Assembly: GCA_947365245.1 (NCBI GenBank)
Contig: CANAWG010000010.1
Span: 1 to 64,000 of the forward strand
Direction: 5' to 3'
DNA: 64,000 nucleotides
Origin: an uncultured Oscillibacter sp.
Lineage (GTDB): Bacteria; Bacillota; Clostridia; Oscillospirales; Oscillospiraceae
Numbering within the stretch: position 1 is the stretch's first letter; every line of letters begins with the position of its first letter. Positions 48,721 to 57,980 of this stretch are shown here, piece by piece. The position numbers and the translations under genes are program-made. Under the pieces are notes generated by a model. It had not been told where the DNA came from and ran no database searches. It saw nothing but the letters and a program-made list of their open reading frames with translations.

Positions 48721-50529
48721 ATGAAGAACAAAAACCGCTTTCTGGCGGCGGCGCTGGCCTGCGCCCTGTGTCTGACGGGCTGTGGCCTCCGGACCACGGA
48801 GCCGGAGCCCGATCCGGAGCCCGCCGGGGCCGGGACGGCCAGGACCGTGGCCTATGTGCCCCTGGACGACCGGCCCGACAACGTGGAGCGGGTGGTGTAT
48901 CTGGCGGAGTCCCTGGGGTACGCCCTGGAGATGCCGGAGGCGGTGCTGTACCAGACTCGTCTGGACGGCCAGCCCAAGAATTTCGACGCCCTCCAGCGGG
49001 GGGAGCCCTGGTCGCTGTCCACCTGGGTGGCGGCCCAGGAGGCGGCGGGCTGCGACCGCTACATCCTCTCCCTGGACCAGCTCCACTCCGGGGGTCTGGT
49101 GAGCTCCCGCGCCCTGACGGGAGATGACATCGAGCTGCCGGGCGGGGGAACCGCCTCCGCCTCTGGGCTGCTGGAGAACCTGCTGGCGCTCCTGGCAGAG
49201 GACCCGGACAATGTGGTGTGGCTGCTGGACAGCGTCATGCGGCTGGCCCCCACCGTGGGGTACGAGGGGGGCACGCTGGAGGAATACAATGCGATCCGGG
49301 CTTTCGGGGCCCTGCCCCGGCGAACGCTGGAGGGAGAGGCGCTGAACCTGGAGGATCTGGACGAAAGCTATTGGTGGGGCCCCAATGGGGAGGACCTCCG
49401 CTCCCGAACGAAAGAAGAGGGCATCTATGAGACCGCCCTCCGGCACGTGCGGTCCCGGGGGCGGAAGATGATGCTCTCCTATGTAGTACAGGATACGCTG
49501 AGCGAAGCCGGCTATGAGAACTTTCACCTTTTGATCGGCATCGACGACTCCTCCCTGGAGGACTGCATCCAGAAAAACGAGATCGCCTACCTGCGGCAGG
49601 GCCTGCGGACGGACCGGGCGGGCAATCCCCTGGACTGGCTGCTGGCCGGGGTGGACGACCTGGCCTTCAAGGCCGTGGCCCGGATGTACCTGGACGAGAT
49701 CGGCTGGCAGGGGGGCACGGCGGCGGTGCGGTACTACGGCGGCACTGAACAGAGTCCCGCCTGCGAGTACGACTTCCAGCCCCTGACCACCGTGGTGGCG
49801 GAGCACCTGGAATTGTTCGGCCTGACGGAGAGCGCCAACCCCCGGGCGGCGGAATTACAGATCCTCGTCCTGACCCAGCCGGCGGAGGAGGCAAAGAGCG
49901 CCTATTGTGAGGCGCTGATGCGGGACCTGGAGGAGTGCCGGCGGGAGAATTGGCCCGTGGTCCTGATCGACGCGGGCAACGGGCGCTACGGCGCCGCTTT
50001 CCACCAGGCGCTGACAAAGGAGGCGGAGCTGGGGTGGCTTTTGAGCTACGCGGGCTTTCTGGACATGGCCATCGTCACCGGCACGGCCCTGAGCCACGGC
50101 GTGGCCCGGTACGCTTACCTCCAAAGCGGCGCGGAGAGCGAGGCGGCGGAGCGGGCCTTTGCCCGGACCCTGGCGGACAGTGTAATCAAGGACTTCTGCT
50201 ATAAAAACGTGGTGCGCAACGACCTGCTGGCCTACATCCGAAACGATCTGGGCGGCGACCCTAACAACTTTTGGACCCCGGAGATCGACCGAGAGGCCGT
50301 CCAGGCCCGGCTGGAGAGCGGCATGGAGGCCGCCGTGAAGGACGTAATCCAAAATTTCCAGCGCAGCAACTTCTTCGCCCTGAAGCCGGACCGGGAGAGA
50401 GGCTGGGGCGGCGTGGCCCTGGAGAACTACCGCTTCCCCTGGGACCGGGCCTTTGAGATCGGCATGGACATCCGCCTGGGGGCCTTTACGGAGCCCCATG
50501 AGGAGATCCTTGGAATCTACTATCGATAA
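48721..50529 (+). CDS. DUF4127-family lipoprotein
   Basis: A 602-aa protein. The signal peptide ends in a lipobox LTGC with Cys21, so it is anchored outside the membrane. The DUF4127 part starts at VAYVPLDDRPDNVERVVYLAES and has LDQLHSGGLVSSR, LIGIDDSSLEDCIQKNE and VLIDAGNGRYG. The enzymatic role is not established. The start is the ATG at 48721 with AGAGGAG upstream. It has its own terminator. Confidence 0.82.
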   Translation: MKNKNRFLAAALACALCLTGCGLRTTEPEPDPEPAGAGTARTVAYVPLDDRPDNVERVVYLAESLGYALEMPEAVLYQTRLDGQPKNFDALQRGEPWSLSTWVAAQEAAGCDRYILSLDQLHSGGLVSSRALTGDDIELPGGGTASASGLLENLLALLAEDPDNVVWLLDSVMRLAPTVGYEGGTLEEYNAIRAFGALPRRTLEGEALNLEDLDESYWWGPNGEDLRSRTKEEGIYETALRHVRSRGRKMMLSYVVQDTLSEAGYENFHLLIGIDDSSLEDCIQKNEIAYLRQGLRTDRAGNPLDWLLAGVDDLAFKAVARMYLDEIGWQGGTAAVRYYGGTEQSPACEYDFQPLTTVVAEHLELFGLTESANPRAAELQILVLTQPAEEAKSAYCEALMRDLEECRRENWPVVLIDAGNGRYGAAFHQALTKEAELGWLLSYAGFLDMAIVTGTALSHGVARYAYLQSGAESEAAERAFARTLADSVIKDFCYKNVVRNDLLAYIRNDLGGDPNNFWTPEIDREAVQARLESGMEAAVKDVIQNFQRSNFFALKPDRERGWGGVALENYRFPWDRAFEIGMDIRLGAFTEPHEEILGIYYR

Positions 50530-50570
50530 AAAAGCGCCCCGGACTGTAAAAAATGCTTTTTCGACAAATC

Positions 50571-50617
50571 AAGCGCCCCGTCTGGCGGACACGAGCGGTC
50601 CGCCAGACAGGGCGCTT
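50571..50617. terminator. long hairpin terminator between convergent genes
   Basis: A ~20-bp stem (50571-50590 with 50598-50617, one mismatch). It closes both the DUF4127 gene and the gene pair at 50640-51559. Confidence 0.8.
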
Positions 50618-50639
50618 GACTGTTGCATATAGTTGAGAC

Positions 50640-51011
50640 TTACGAATGGGACGGCTTTTCTGTCTCGCCGTCCTCCTGAAGCTGGTGCCACTGGGCGGCC
50701 ATCCGGGAGACGTCCGCCGCAAGGGCGCTCGCCGATGGGGCCTCTCCCTCCGCCGGGGCGGCGTCCGCGCCCTGGGGCTGGTAATTTTCCTGAAAGCTCC
50801 GCCAGCCCGCCTCCACGTCAAAATGGGGGACGCCGGGGTCCGCCGCCTCCCGGCGGGCGACCACCTCCGCCACGCAGGTGATGAACGTGTCGCTCTCCGG
50901 GGTGCTGGGCTCCTTGGACGCGAAGTCCTCCCGCAGGAGCTGCCGCAGCGTCCTGGTGCTGAATCGATTCAAAAACGGGTAGCCGTTCCTCTCGCCGACA
51001 GGGCCGGGCAT
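50640..51011 (-). CDS. hypothetical protein, possible partner of the sigma factor
   Basis: A 123-aa soluble, acidic protein. The N-terminal TLRQLLREDFASKEPSTPESDTF and VARREAADPGVPHFDVEAGW are helical; a low-complexity Ala/Glu region follows. No zinc motif or membrane helix. It follows a sigma-70-like gene by 66 bp. Position suggests an anti-sigma or regulator, without other evidence. Confidence 0.5.
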   Translation of the reverse strand: MPGPVGERNGYPFLNRFSTRTLRQLLREDFASKEPSTPESDTFITCVAEVVARREAADPGVPHFDVEAGWRSFQENYQPQGADAAPAEGEAPSASALAADVSRMAAQWHQLQEDGETEKPSHS

Positions 51012-51076
51012 AGAAAGACCTCCTCGCTGTGTGGGTGTGGGATTTGATCAGTGGTTCCTTAAAAATGGGCGGCGGT

Positions 51077-51559
51077 TCAATCCGCCAGCAGCTTTCGCAG
51101 CAGCTGCTTTGCCCGGGCGGCCCGCTTGCGGCAGGCCTCCGCCGTGGTGTGTAGCTCCTCCGCCGCCTCGGCGTAGGTACAGCCGTCCACCGCCAGGCGC
51201 TTGAGCAGGTACAGGTCCCGCCGGCTGACGAGGCCGTCGTACTCCACTTCCACGTCCACGGGGTCCCCGCCCGTTCCCAGGGCGGCCTCCGGCAGCTCCT
51301 CCGCGCTGACCAGCAGGCCCGCCTGCCGGCTCTGCCGGCGGAGCTGGTTGCGGAGGACGTTCTCCGTGATTTTTCTCAGCCACGTCTTGGGGTGCTGAAT
51401 GTCTTGGTGCTGGACGGCCTCCCAGGCGATCAGGAACGTCTCCTGGACGGCCTCCTCCGCCGAGGGGCGGTCTGTGAGCTGGCAGGCGTAGTGGAAGAGC
51501 AGGGGCGCGTACTGCCGGTACCACTGCTCCATCAGCGCGGCCCTCTCCTGACTGTCCAA
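51077..51559 (-). CDS. ECF-like sigma-70 factor
   Basis: A 160-aa protein. Region 2 (LLFHYACQLTDRPSAEEAVQETFL) contacts -10 DNA and core enzyme; region 4 (LKRLAVDGCTYAEAAEEL then AEACRKRAARAK) is the -35 HTH. The size and lack of region 3 fit an ECF sigma factor. It starts at TTG 51559 with GGAGGG upstream. Confidence 0.88.
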   Translation of the reverse strand: MDSQERAALMEQWYRQYAPLLFHYACQLTDRPSAEEAVQETFLIAWEAVQHQDIQHPKTWLRKITENVLRNQLRRQSRQAGLLVSAEELPEAALGTGGDPVDVEVEYDGLVSRRDLYLLKRLAVDGCTYAEAAEELHTTAEACRKRAARAKQLLRKLLAD

Positions 51560-51740
51560 GACGATCCCTCCGATCTGGCGGTTTCTCCTGCTATTTTATG
51601 ACGGTTTTCCGGCGAAATCAAGGCCCGCAAAAATCTTTTGAAAAATTTGTCCGGTTTTCCGCCTTTTGAGACACTATTTATCATAGAGGCGAAACCAAAT
51701 CAGCGGCGGCCCCGTGCCGCCGGGAAAGGAAGTTATCAAA

Positions 51741-52328
51741 ATGAGAGTGACAGGCAATTCCAGAGCATGGGCCTCCCCGTATTCCGCATCCAAAAGCCGC
51801 CGGACGGAGAGCGATGCGGGATGGGGGAAGTACCTGGACGTGGAGGTCCAAAAGCGGAAGATGGCGGCCCTGCCGGAGAGGGGGTCCCTGGGTTCTGTAT
51901 ACATGCAGTTCAAGGAGGATTACAGGGCCTGGAAGGCCGGGCAGCCGGAGCCGGCCCTGCCGGACTCCCAGGGCTGGACGGAGGAGAACCTGGCCTTTTT
52001 GAAGGAGCGCTTCGCCGGGGACCTGTCCGCCTTTGAAGTCTACGACGCCCTGGAGACCATGAGGCGCATGGGGGCCATCAGTCAGAAGGAGATGAATTAC
52101 GCCGCGGGCAGTGTGATGATCGCAATAGACGCAAAGAATCTTAGCGGCTTTGTCTCCTCCGGAATAGACCCGAATTCCAAAGAGGCGTGGCTCGGCGGGT
52201 TTGACAAGGCGCCCATGGTGGGCTTCCGCAGTCTGGACGACATCCTCTCCTGGGTGGAGAATTTCCGCACCGGGGACCACCCGGACGTGATCCCCCGCGC
52301 CGAGGCCGCGGCCCGGGGCTGGATCTGA
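51741..52328 (+). CDS. hypothetical protein, first of a related pair
   Basis: A 195-aa soluble protein. It has an AFEVYDALETMRRMGAISQKEMNYA helical segment that resembles the DYRAFIDDLCAYGVLDEADKNYI segment of the next gene, so the two are probably paralogues. The start is the ATG at 51741 with AAAGGAAG upstream. Not a family I recognise. Confidence 0.6.
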   Translation: MRVTGNSRAWASPYSASKSRRTESDAGWGKYLDVEVQKRKMAALPERGSLGSVYMQFKEDYRAWKAGQPEPALPDSQGWTEENLAFLKERFAGDLSAFEVYDALETMRRMGAISQKEMNYAAGSVMIAIDAKNLSGFVSSGIDPNSKEAWLGGFDKAPMVGFRSLDDILSWVENFRTGDHPDVIPRAEAAARGWI

Positions 52329-52362
52329 GAGGCCGGAGGAAAAGGAGGACAGGAGGATAAAT

Positions 52363-52935
52363 ATGATAGTAGGACGTACATCCGGGTGGGTTGACTCCAG
52401 CTGGTTCAACTACATCGAGATCCCCGGGATCGACCCCCAAAAGATGACTTATGGGGTGTTGAAGGACGAGTGCCGGGACCAGTTCCGGCAGGCCGTTCAG
52501 GCGAAGCGGGAGGAGCAGCGGCTGGCCTTTCAAACATTCAAGGAGGACGCCCGGAGGCGGGGATCGTCCGTCCGTCTGACGGACGCGCAGCTGAGGCACC
52601 TCTCCGCCTCTTATAACCCGAGGGAGATGACCCGGGAGGACTACCGGGCCTTTATTGACGACCTCTGCGCCTACGGCGTCCTGGACGAGGCGGACAAAAA
52701 CTACATCTCATACAGCGGCCTGACACCCATTGACTTCTCCGAACCGGCGTGTACCATCACCGCCGCACCCTATCAACCCTACAACAGGGATTTCTGGTCC
52801 AGCGGGGGCAACGTGCTGGACTGGTCGAAGTATCTCTCCACCTGGGAGTATTTCAATCCGGATACCAACCGGTTTGAGCCAACCCGGCGCGCCATCCTGT
52901 TCGACCGAATTCAGCAGGTGCTGGCAAAGATGTGA
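52363..52935 (+). CDS. hypothetical protein, second of a related pair
   Basis: A 190-aa protein, 34 bp after its partner. It has a helical region around residues 20-60 and the shared DYRAFIDDLCAYGVLDEADKN segment. The C-terminal part (VLDWSKYLSTWEYFNPDTNR) is tryptophan- and tyrosine-rich. Function unknown. RBS GGAGGATAA precedes the ATG. Confidence 0.6.
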   Translation: MIVGRTSGWVDSSWFNYIEIPGIDPQKMTYGVLKDECRDQFRQAVQAKREEQRLAFQTFKEDARRRGSSVRLTDAQLRHLSASYNPREMTREDYRAFIDDLCAYGVLDEADKNYISYSGLTPIDFSEPACTITAAPYQPYNRDFWSSGGNVLDWSKYLSTWEYFNPDTNRFEPTRRAILFDRIQQVLAKM

Positions 52936-52980
52936 ACGGGACTTCGCCCCGCCGCGGGCGGTAAAGAAGAGCAGAAAGGA

Positions 52981-53005
52981 GCGCCCCGCCGGTCCGGCGG
53001 GGCGC
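52981..53005. terminator. GC-rich hairpin between convergent genes
   Basis: GCGCCCCGCCGG-T-CCGGCGGGGCGC, a perfect 12-bp stem. It closes the pair and the convergent lipoprotein gene. Confidence 0.75.
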
Positions 53006-53012
53006 TTCCTCG

Positions 53013-53972
53013 CTATGAGATCATCTCGCTTCCGATTTTGTAGCCGTCCCAGGTTCCCATCTCCGGCCAGAGGGCGGAGCAGTCGTAGAGGCAGTAGGCC
53101 GCCAGAGGGGTGCGCCACTTCTCCACGTCGAAGAACAGGATGGGCAGGGAGTAGACCTCCCCCTGGTGGCCGCTGTTGGCGCGGATGGAGAAGAGACACC
53201 CGTCCTCCCAGCTGTACCACAGGGGGGAGTCCCCCTCCGCCGGTTCCGGGGTGCTGAGGGAGGAGGCGGTGAGATAGCCCTGTTCCCGCAGCTCCTCAAA
53301 GGTGAGGTCCAGCGCCTCCGCGCCGTGGAGCTCCCCAAAGCGCCACACCAGGGCGGCTTTCTCGCTCTCCAGCAGGCCGCCGGGGGCCTGGGAGAGGTCC
53401 AGCGAGATGAGGGAGATCTTCTCGTTCAGGGCCGGGTCCTTTTCCCACAGGTCCTCCAGGGCCTGGAGGTACAATCCACACAGGTCGTAGTACCCCCCGC
53501 CGGGGCACTGGGGCGTGCCGATGGAATACCCGGAGACGGAATACACCTCCCCCAGCTGGGCGGGAAAGCTCTCCAGCACCAGTCCGTTGAAGACGATCTC
53601 CAGGGGCATCCCGTCGGTCAGGTCCCCGGAGGAGGCGGGCCGGCCGTCCAGGTAGACGGGGGTGTCCTCCGTCACGGTCAGACGGTAGACGCCCTTTCCG
53701 TCATGGCGGCCGTCATGACCGCCGGACAGCGGCGCGTCCAGCTCCGCCAGCAGGAGATTCCCCTCTTCTGCGCCGTCCACGACGCGGCAGGTGAGGTAGG
53801 CGGGGGTCTCGTCCTCCGCCAGGGAGGGGACGCCGTCAGGTTCCACCGGCTGGGTTTGACCGGCGGCGGCTCCGCCGCTGTCCGACGGAGAAGAGGACAC
53901 GGCGGGAGCGGGTCCGCCGCAGGCGATGAGAAGCCCCAGGCACAGGAGCAGGGACAGCAGACACTTTTTCAT
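53013..53972 (-). CDS. hypothetical lipoprotein
   Basis: A 319-aa protein with an N-terminal signal peptide and lipobox LIAC (Cys18). A Ser/Gly/Ala linker follows, then a beta-rich domain (YRLTVTEDTPVYLDGRPAS), and a C-terminal domain with many aromatic residues (SPLWYSWEDGCLFSI). Such exported clostridial proteins have no known role. The start is the ATG at 53972, with AAAGGAGG upstream. Confidence 0.75.
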   Translation of the reverse strand: MKKCLLSLLLCLGLLIACGGPAPAVSSSPSDSGGAAAGQTQPVEPDGVPSLAEDETPAYLTCRVVDGAEEGNLLLAELDAPLSGGHDGRHDGKGVYRLTVTEDTPVYLDGRPASSGDLTDGMPLEIVFNGLVLESFPAQLGEVYSVSGYSIGTPQCPGGGYYDLCGLYLQALEDLWEKDPALNEKISLISLDLSQAPGGLLESEKAALVWRFGELHGAEALDLTFEELREQGYLTASSLSTPEPAEGDSPLWYSWEDGCLFSIRANSGHQGEVYSLPILFFDVEKWRTPLAAYCLYDCSALWPEMGTWDGYKIGSEMIS

Positions 53973-54072
53973 GGCACAGACCTCCTTTACCTGTTTAGTC
54001 GGGAGGAGAGGACATTTGGTTCCGCGAACAGGCAAAATTCTTTCGGCGGGGGGAGGAGAGCGGGGCAAACAG

Positions 54073-54101
54073 TTGACAATCCGGGCCGGAATGGATACAA
54101 T
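54073..54101 (+). promoter_or_regulatory. sigma-A-type promoter of proS
   Basis: TTGACA (54073-54078), exactly 17 bases, then TACAAT (54096-54101). No T-box sequence lies between it and proS. Confidence 0.8.
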
Positions 54102-54168
54102 AGGAAACCAGTGAGAACCGCGGAAAGCGATCCGTGATATATTTTATAGAGCAAAGGAATGTTAAGTT

Positions 54169-55608
54169 ATGGCACAGGATAAGAGACAGGTGGACGCCAT
54201 CACCGCCCGGGACGTGGACTTCGCCCAGTGGTATACCGACGTCTGCAAGAAGGCCGAGCTCATCGACTACACCTCCGTCAAGGGGATGTTCATCTACCGC
54301 CCCTATGGCTACGCTATATGGGAGAACATCCAGGCGGAGCTGGACCGGCGCTTCAAGGCCGCGGGCCACGAGAACGTGTACCTCCCGGTGCTGATGCCCG
54401 AGTCCCTGCTCCAAAAGGAGAAGGACCACGTGGAGGGCTTTGCCCCGGAGTGCGCCTGGGTGACCATGGGCGGCAGTGAAAAACTGGAGGACCGGCTGGC
54501 CATCCGCCCCACCAGCGAGACCCTCTTCTGCGAGCACTACGCCAATATCATCCACTCCTGGCGGGACCTGCCCAAGCTGTACAACCAGTGGTGCAGCGTT
54601 CTCCGGTGGGAGAAGACCAGCCGCCCGTTCCTGCGTCACCGGGAGTTTTTGTGGCAGGAGGGCCACACCATGCACGCCACGGCGGAAGAGGCCCGGGAAG
54701 AGACCATGCGGATGCTGAACATCTACGCCGACTTCATGGAGAACTATCTGGCCATGCCCGTGGTCCGGGGCCGCAAGACGGACAAGGAGAAGTTTAAGGG
54801 CGCGGAGGAGACCTACACCGTGGAGTGCATGATGCACGACCACAAGGCCCTCCAGGGCGGCACCAGCCACTACTTTGGAGACGGCTTCGCCAAGGCCTTT
54901 GACGTGACGTTCACCGGCAGGGACAACCAGCTCCACCACCCCCACCAGACCAGCTGGGGCGTCTCTACCCGGATGATCGGCGGCATCATCATGACCCACG
55001 GCGACGACAACGGCCTGGTCCTGCCCCCCCGGGTGGCCCCCATCCAGGCGGTGGTGATTCCCGTGGCGGCCCACAAGCCCGGCGTGCTGGACGCGGCGGC
55101 GGCCCTGCGGGACCGGCTGACGGCGGCGGGCCTGCGGGTGAAGATGGACGACAGCGACAACAGCCCCGGCTGGAAGTTCGCCGAATACGAGATGAAAGGC
55201 GTGCCCCTGCGCCTGGAGATCGGCCCCAAGGACATGGAGAAGGACCAGTGCGTCATCGCCCGCCGGGACACCGGGGAGAAGACCGCGGTCCCCCTGGACG
55301 CCCTGGAGGAGACGGTGAAGAAGCTCCTGGACGAGGTCCACGACAATATGTACGCCATGGCGGCGAAAAACCTCCGGGACAACACCTTTGACATCAGCTC
55401 CCCGGAGGAGGCCAAGGCCATCGCCGAGGGCAAGGGCGGCTTCCTCCGCTCCAAGTGGTGCGGCAGCCTGGAGTGCGAGATGGCCATGAAAGAGCGGGCC
55501 GGCGTCACCTCCCGGTGTATGCCCCTCCAGCAGAGCGGCACGGAGGGCGTCTGCCCGGTCTGCGGGAAGAAGTGCACCACCGACATCTACTGGGGCGTCG
55601 CCTACTGA
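54169..55608 (+). CDS. proS: prolyl-tRNA synthetase (short, archaeal/eukaryote-like type)
   Basis: A 479-aa class II tRNA synthetase. Motif 2 with YNQWCSVLRWEKTSRPFLRHREFLWQEGHT and motif 3 with TSWGVSTRMIGGIIMTHGD are clear. An anticodon-binding domain and a C-terminal zinc-like region (CPVCGKKCTTDIYWGVAY) follow; the final Tyr is typical of this ProRS type. It lacks the bacterial editing insertion. It charges tRNA-Pro. No T-box. Confidence 0.95.
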   Translation: MAQDKRQVDAITARDVDFAQWYTDVCKKAELIDYTSVKGMFIYRPYGYAIWENIQAELDRRFKAAGHENVYLPVLMPESLLQKEKDHVEGFAPECAWVTMGGSEKLEDRLAIRPTSETLFCEHYANIIHSWRDLPKLYNQWCSVLRWEKTSRPFLRHREFLWQEGHTMHATAEEAREETMRMLNIYADFMENYLAMPVVRGRKTDKEKFKGAEETYTVECMMHDHKALQGGTSHYFGDGFAKAFDVTFTGRDNQLHHPHQTSWGVSTRMIGGIIMTHGDDNGLVLPPRVAPIQAVVIPVAAHKPGVLDAAAALRDRLTAAGLRVKMDDSDNSPGWKFAEYEMKGVPLRLEIGPKDMEKDQCVIARRDTGEKTAVPLDALEETVKKLLDEVHDNMYAMAAKNLRDNTFDISSPEEAKAIAEGKGGFLRSKWCGSLECEMAMKERAGVTSRCMPLQQSGTEGVCPVCGKKCTTDIYWGVAY

Positions 55609-55617
55609 GAGAACAAA

Positions 55618-55650
55618 GCGGAGAGGCATGGACCTCTCCGCTTCTCTTTT
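55618..55650 (+). terminator. terminator after proS
   Basis: A 9-bp stem (55618-55626 with 55633-55641) followed by TTCTCTTTTT. Confidence 0.85.
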
Positions 55651-55685
55651 TCGCCTCGTCTTAAGCGCCACGCACCGCAGAACAA

Positions 55686-55722
55686 AACGCCCGCCGCCCC
55701 GGGAGGGCGGCGGGCGTTTTTC
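55686..55722. terminator. second GC-rich terminator, between convergent genes
   Basis: A 14-bp stem (55686-55699 with 55705-55718) ending TTTTT on plus and A4 on the other side. It probably ends the zinc-ribbon protein gene on the minus strand. Confidence 0.85.
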
Positions 55723-55739
55723 GTTTGGATGTACCGGAA

Positions 55740-56111
55740 TCACTCCATGGGCGCGCCGCAGTGGGGGCAGAACTTGCTGTCGCTGACGGCGCCGCAGATG
55801 GGGCACGCCCTCTCGCCCTCGGGGGTCTCCACGGGCTCCTCCCGCACGGGCTTGCTGGCCTCCAGCTCCGCGATCTTCGCCTTGGAGGCGCTGACGGCCT
55901 CCACCAGGTCCCGCACCGCGTCGGGGATCTCGCCCTCGTACTCGCTGACGAACCACTCGCCGATGGTGCGGTAGTTCTTGTCCATCTCCCGCTGCTCTCC
56001 GGCGATGGCCACGTTGACCTTTGCCAGCTCCGCGGCGTCTTTCGCCTTGTCCGCCGCCACGGCGGCCATGTCCTTTGCCTTTTTGGTCAGCTCGTCAAAA
56101 GAAAATGCCAT
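55740..56111 (-). CDS. zinc-ribbon protein with N-terminal helix
   Basis: A 123-aa protein. The N-terminal ~60 residues form an amphipathic helix (FDELTKKAKDMAAVAADKAKD) and the C-terminal end is a zinc ribbon: ACPICGAVSDSKFCPHCGAP. The family is common in gut Firmicutes, role unknown. RBS AAAGGGG. Confidence 0.8.
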   Translation of the reverse strand: MAFSFDELTKKAKDMAAVAADKAKDAAELAKVNVAIAGEQREMDKNYRTIGEWFVSEYEGEIPDAVRDLVEAVSASKAKIAELEASKPVREEPVETPEGERACPICGAVSDSKFCPHCGAPME

Positions 56112-56333
56112 ATTTCCAAACCCCTTTCTGTATCATCAGGCTCTTCCTGCGCTTATGTGATGGTCTCAGTATACTCCTGTGTCCCGTCAAAAGCAACAGA
56201 AATTCTATAAATTTACAGTTCGTTTTCATCCTGTTCACAGGCGGTATTTGGGAAAAGGGCAAAAGGGGGCTGGCGTTTTTCCGGGATATATGGTATGATT
56301 TTCATGACAATCTGATGCGAGGAGGTCCACCCC

Positions 56334-57293
56334 ATGGTGCGCAATGAGTTTACCTTCCCCTCCGCCGACGGGAAGACCGCCGTCCACGCGGTGGACTGGC
56401 TGCCGGAGGGGCGGCCCAGAGCGGTTTTGCAGATCTCCCACGGCGTGGCGGAGTACATTCTGCGGTACGAGCCCCTGGCGGAGTACCTCACGGCCCGGGG
56501 CTTTGCCGTGGGCGGCCACGACCACCTGGGCCACGGCGGCTCCGTGGCCCCCGGCGCCGCGCGGCTGTACTTCGGACCCAAGGGCAGCTGGAACTGGGTG
56601 GTGGACGACATCTACACCCGGTACGGCCTGCTGAAAAAACAGTTCCCGGACATCCCCCTCTTCCTGCTGGGCCACTCCATGGGCTCGTTTCTGGCCCGGA
56701 CGTACCTGATCCGCCGGCCCGGCACCGTGGACGGCTGCATCCTCATGGGCACCGGGCAGATGCCCGCCGCCGTTGTGGCCGGGGGCAGGGCCGTGGCCGC
56801 CCTGGAGCGCCGCCGGGTGGGGGCGGATCAGACCTCCCCCGTGGTGGACAAACTGGCCTTTGGGGCGTACAATAAACGCTTTGCCCCCAACCGCACCGCC
56901 TTTGACTGGCTGTCCCTGAACCCGGACAATGTGGACCGCTACATCGCCGACCCCCTCTGCGGCGGAAACGCCTCCATCGGCCTCTTCCGGGAGATGCTGT
57001 GGGGCCTGCGCTTCATCGCCAACCCCGCGAACCTGAAAAGGATGAACGCCAACACCCCCATCCTCTTCATCTCCGGAGCCATGGACCCGGTGGGGGACTG
57101 CGGCAGGGGCGTCCGGCGGGCCTACCGCAGCTTTTTGAAGGCCGGGGTCCGGGACGTGTCCATCCAACTCTACCCGGAGCTGCGCCACGAGATCTTAAAC
57201 GAGACCTGCCGGGAGGAGGTCTTCCGGGACCTGTACCTGTGGCTGACGGAAAAGGCCGGCCTGCCCCGGACGGCGCCGGCGGAGCTGGTCTAA
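56334..57293 (+). CDS. alpha/beta hydrolase, lysophospholipase/monoacylglycerol lipase-like
   Basis: A 319-aa hydrolase. Nucleophile elbow GHSMGS with catalytic Ser, ISHGVAEY oxyanion region, DHLGHGGS, and a late Asp/His (GAMDPVG and LRHEILNE). The fold fits MGL-type esterases acting on acylglycerols or lysolipids. RBS GGAGG. Its TAA stop is the first base pair of a MITE-like repeat. Confidence 0.88.
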   Translation: MVRNEFTFPSADGKTAVHAVDWLPEGRPRAVLQISHGVAEYILRYEPLAEYLTARGFAVGGHDHLGHGGSVAPGAARLYFGPKGSWNWVVDDIYTRYGLLKKQFPDIPLFLLGHSMGSFLARTYLIRRPGTVDGCILMGTGQMPAAVVAGGRAVAALERRRVGADQTSPVVDKLAFGAYNKRFAPNRTAFDWLSLNPDNVDRYIADPLCGGNASIGLFREMLWGLRFIANPANLKRMNANTPILFISGAMDPVGDCGRGVRRAYRSFLKAGVRDVSIQLYPELRHEILNETCREEVFRDLYLWLTEKAGLPRTAPAELV

Positions 57294-57454
57294 GAAGCTG
57301 TACCAATAGCCTCAACACAAATCTTTGCGGCCAAAATTGCTGCTGGCTGCGTTAAAAAAATTTGAAATACACAGAGTATTCCTGCGATTTTTTGCCTTGC
57401 CATCCACAATTTTGGCTCGCAAATCTGTATGCTTCAGCTAATGGTACAGCTTCT
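57293..57454. repeat. 162-bp MITE-like repeat, copy 1
   Basis: Inverted ends AGAAGCTGTACCA and TGGTACAGCTTCT; about 86% identical along its length to the copy at 59460-59621. TA flanks it on both sides, consistent with a TA target duplication. It begins at the stop of the hydrolase gene, and its right edge supplies part of the TAG stop of the convergent gene at 57453. No coding capacity. Confidence 0.85.
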
Positions 57455-57980
57455 AGAGGCTCCATCCGGTGATCCGCAGCTCCTCCACGTTGTGGGTCAC
57501 CTGGAGAAACCGGGCGGAGCACACCGCATCCACGGCGAATACCAGGGCAAAGACCAGCGTCCCCCAGGCCGGAATGGCCGCCGCCAGACCGGCCACCAGC
57601 GGGTGGACGTATTGGACGGCCAGCACCGTCAGCACGCCCCAGGCCAGGGTAAAGGGCAGGCAGACCCGCCCGCCCAGGCTGCCGGGCAAGTGGGAGTAGT
57701 CCCAGAACTTCACGCCCAGGAACGTCTCATAGGCCCAGTGGACGGCGTACTCCACCGCCGTGGCCGCCGCCGCGCCGGCAAGGATCAGCCACGGCCCCTG
57801 CCGCCAGGACGCCGGCAGGGCCAGCACCGCCAGCATCCCCAGGCCGTACACCGGGCACAGCGGCAGCAGCAAAAAGCACTTCCGCTCCCGGCGCTCCGCC
57901 CGGGTGAGCGCCGCGAACGCCCGCTCCAGCAGATATCCCCCAAAGCTGTAAATCCAAAAAAACCAGAGCAAATCTGTCAT
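57453..57980 (-). CDS. CmpB-type putative ABC transporter permease family membrane protein
   Basis: A 175-aa protein with five or so hydrophobic helices. It opens DLLWFFWIYSFGGYLLE and has LPLCPVYGLGM and KFWDYSHLPGSLGGRVCL, the typical signature of the family annotated as CmpB-like ABC permease; actual transport role unproven. The ATG at 57980 is preferred, with CTGGAGG eight bases before it. Its stop codon lies on the edge of the MITE-like repeat. Confidence 0.78.
   Translation of the reverse strand: MTDLLWFFWIYSFGGYLLERAFAALTRAERRERKCFLLLPLCPVYGLGMLAVLALPASWRQGPWLILAGAAAATAVEYAVHWAYETFLGVKFWDYSHLPGSLGGRVCLPFTLAWGVLTVLAVQYVHPLVAGLAAAIPAWGTLVFALVFAVDAVCSARFLQVTHNVEELRITGWSL

Noticed and set aside
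47260-49806. 848-codon open frame antisense to dnaX and the DUF4127 gene
   Set aside because: Shadow frame across two real genes, an intergenic terminator and ybaB; low-complexity product.
54102-54168. T-box or other riboswitch before proS
   Set aside because: Only ~65 bases separate promoter and start, with no T-box sequence or terminator hairpin.
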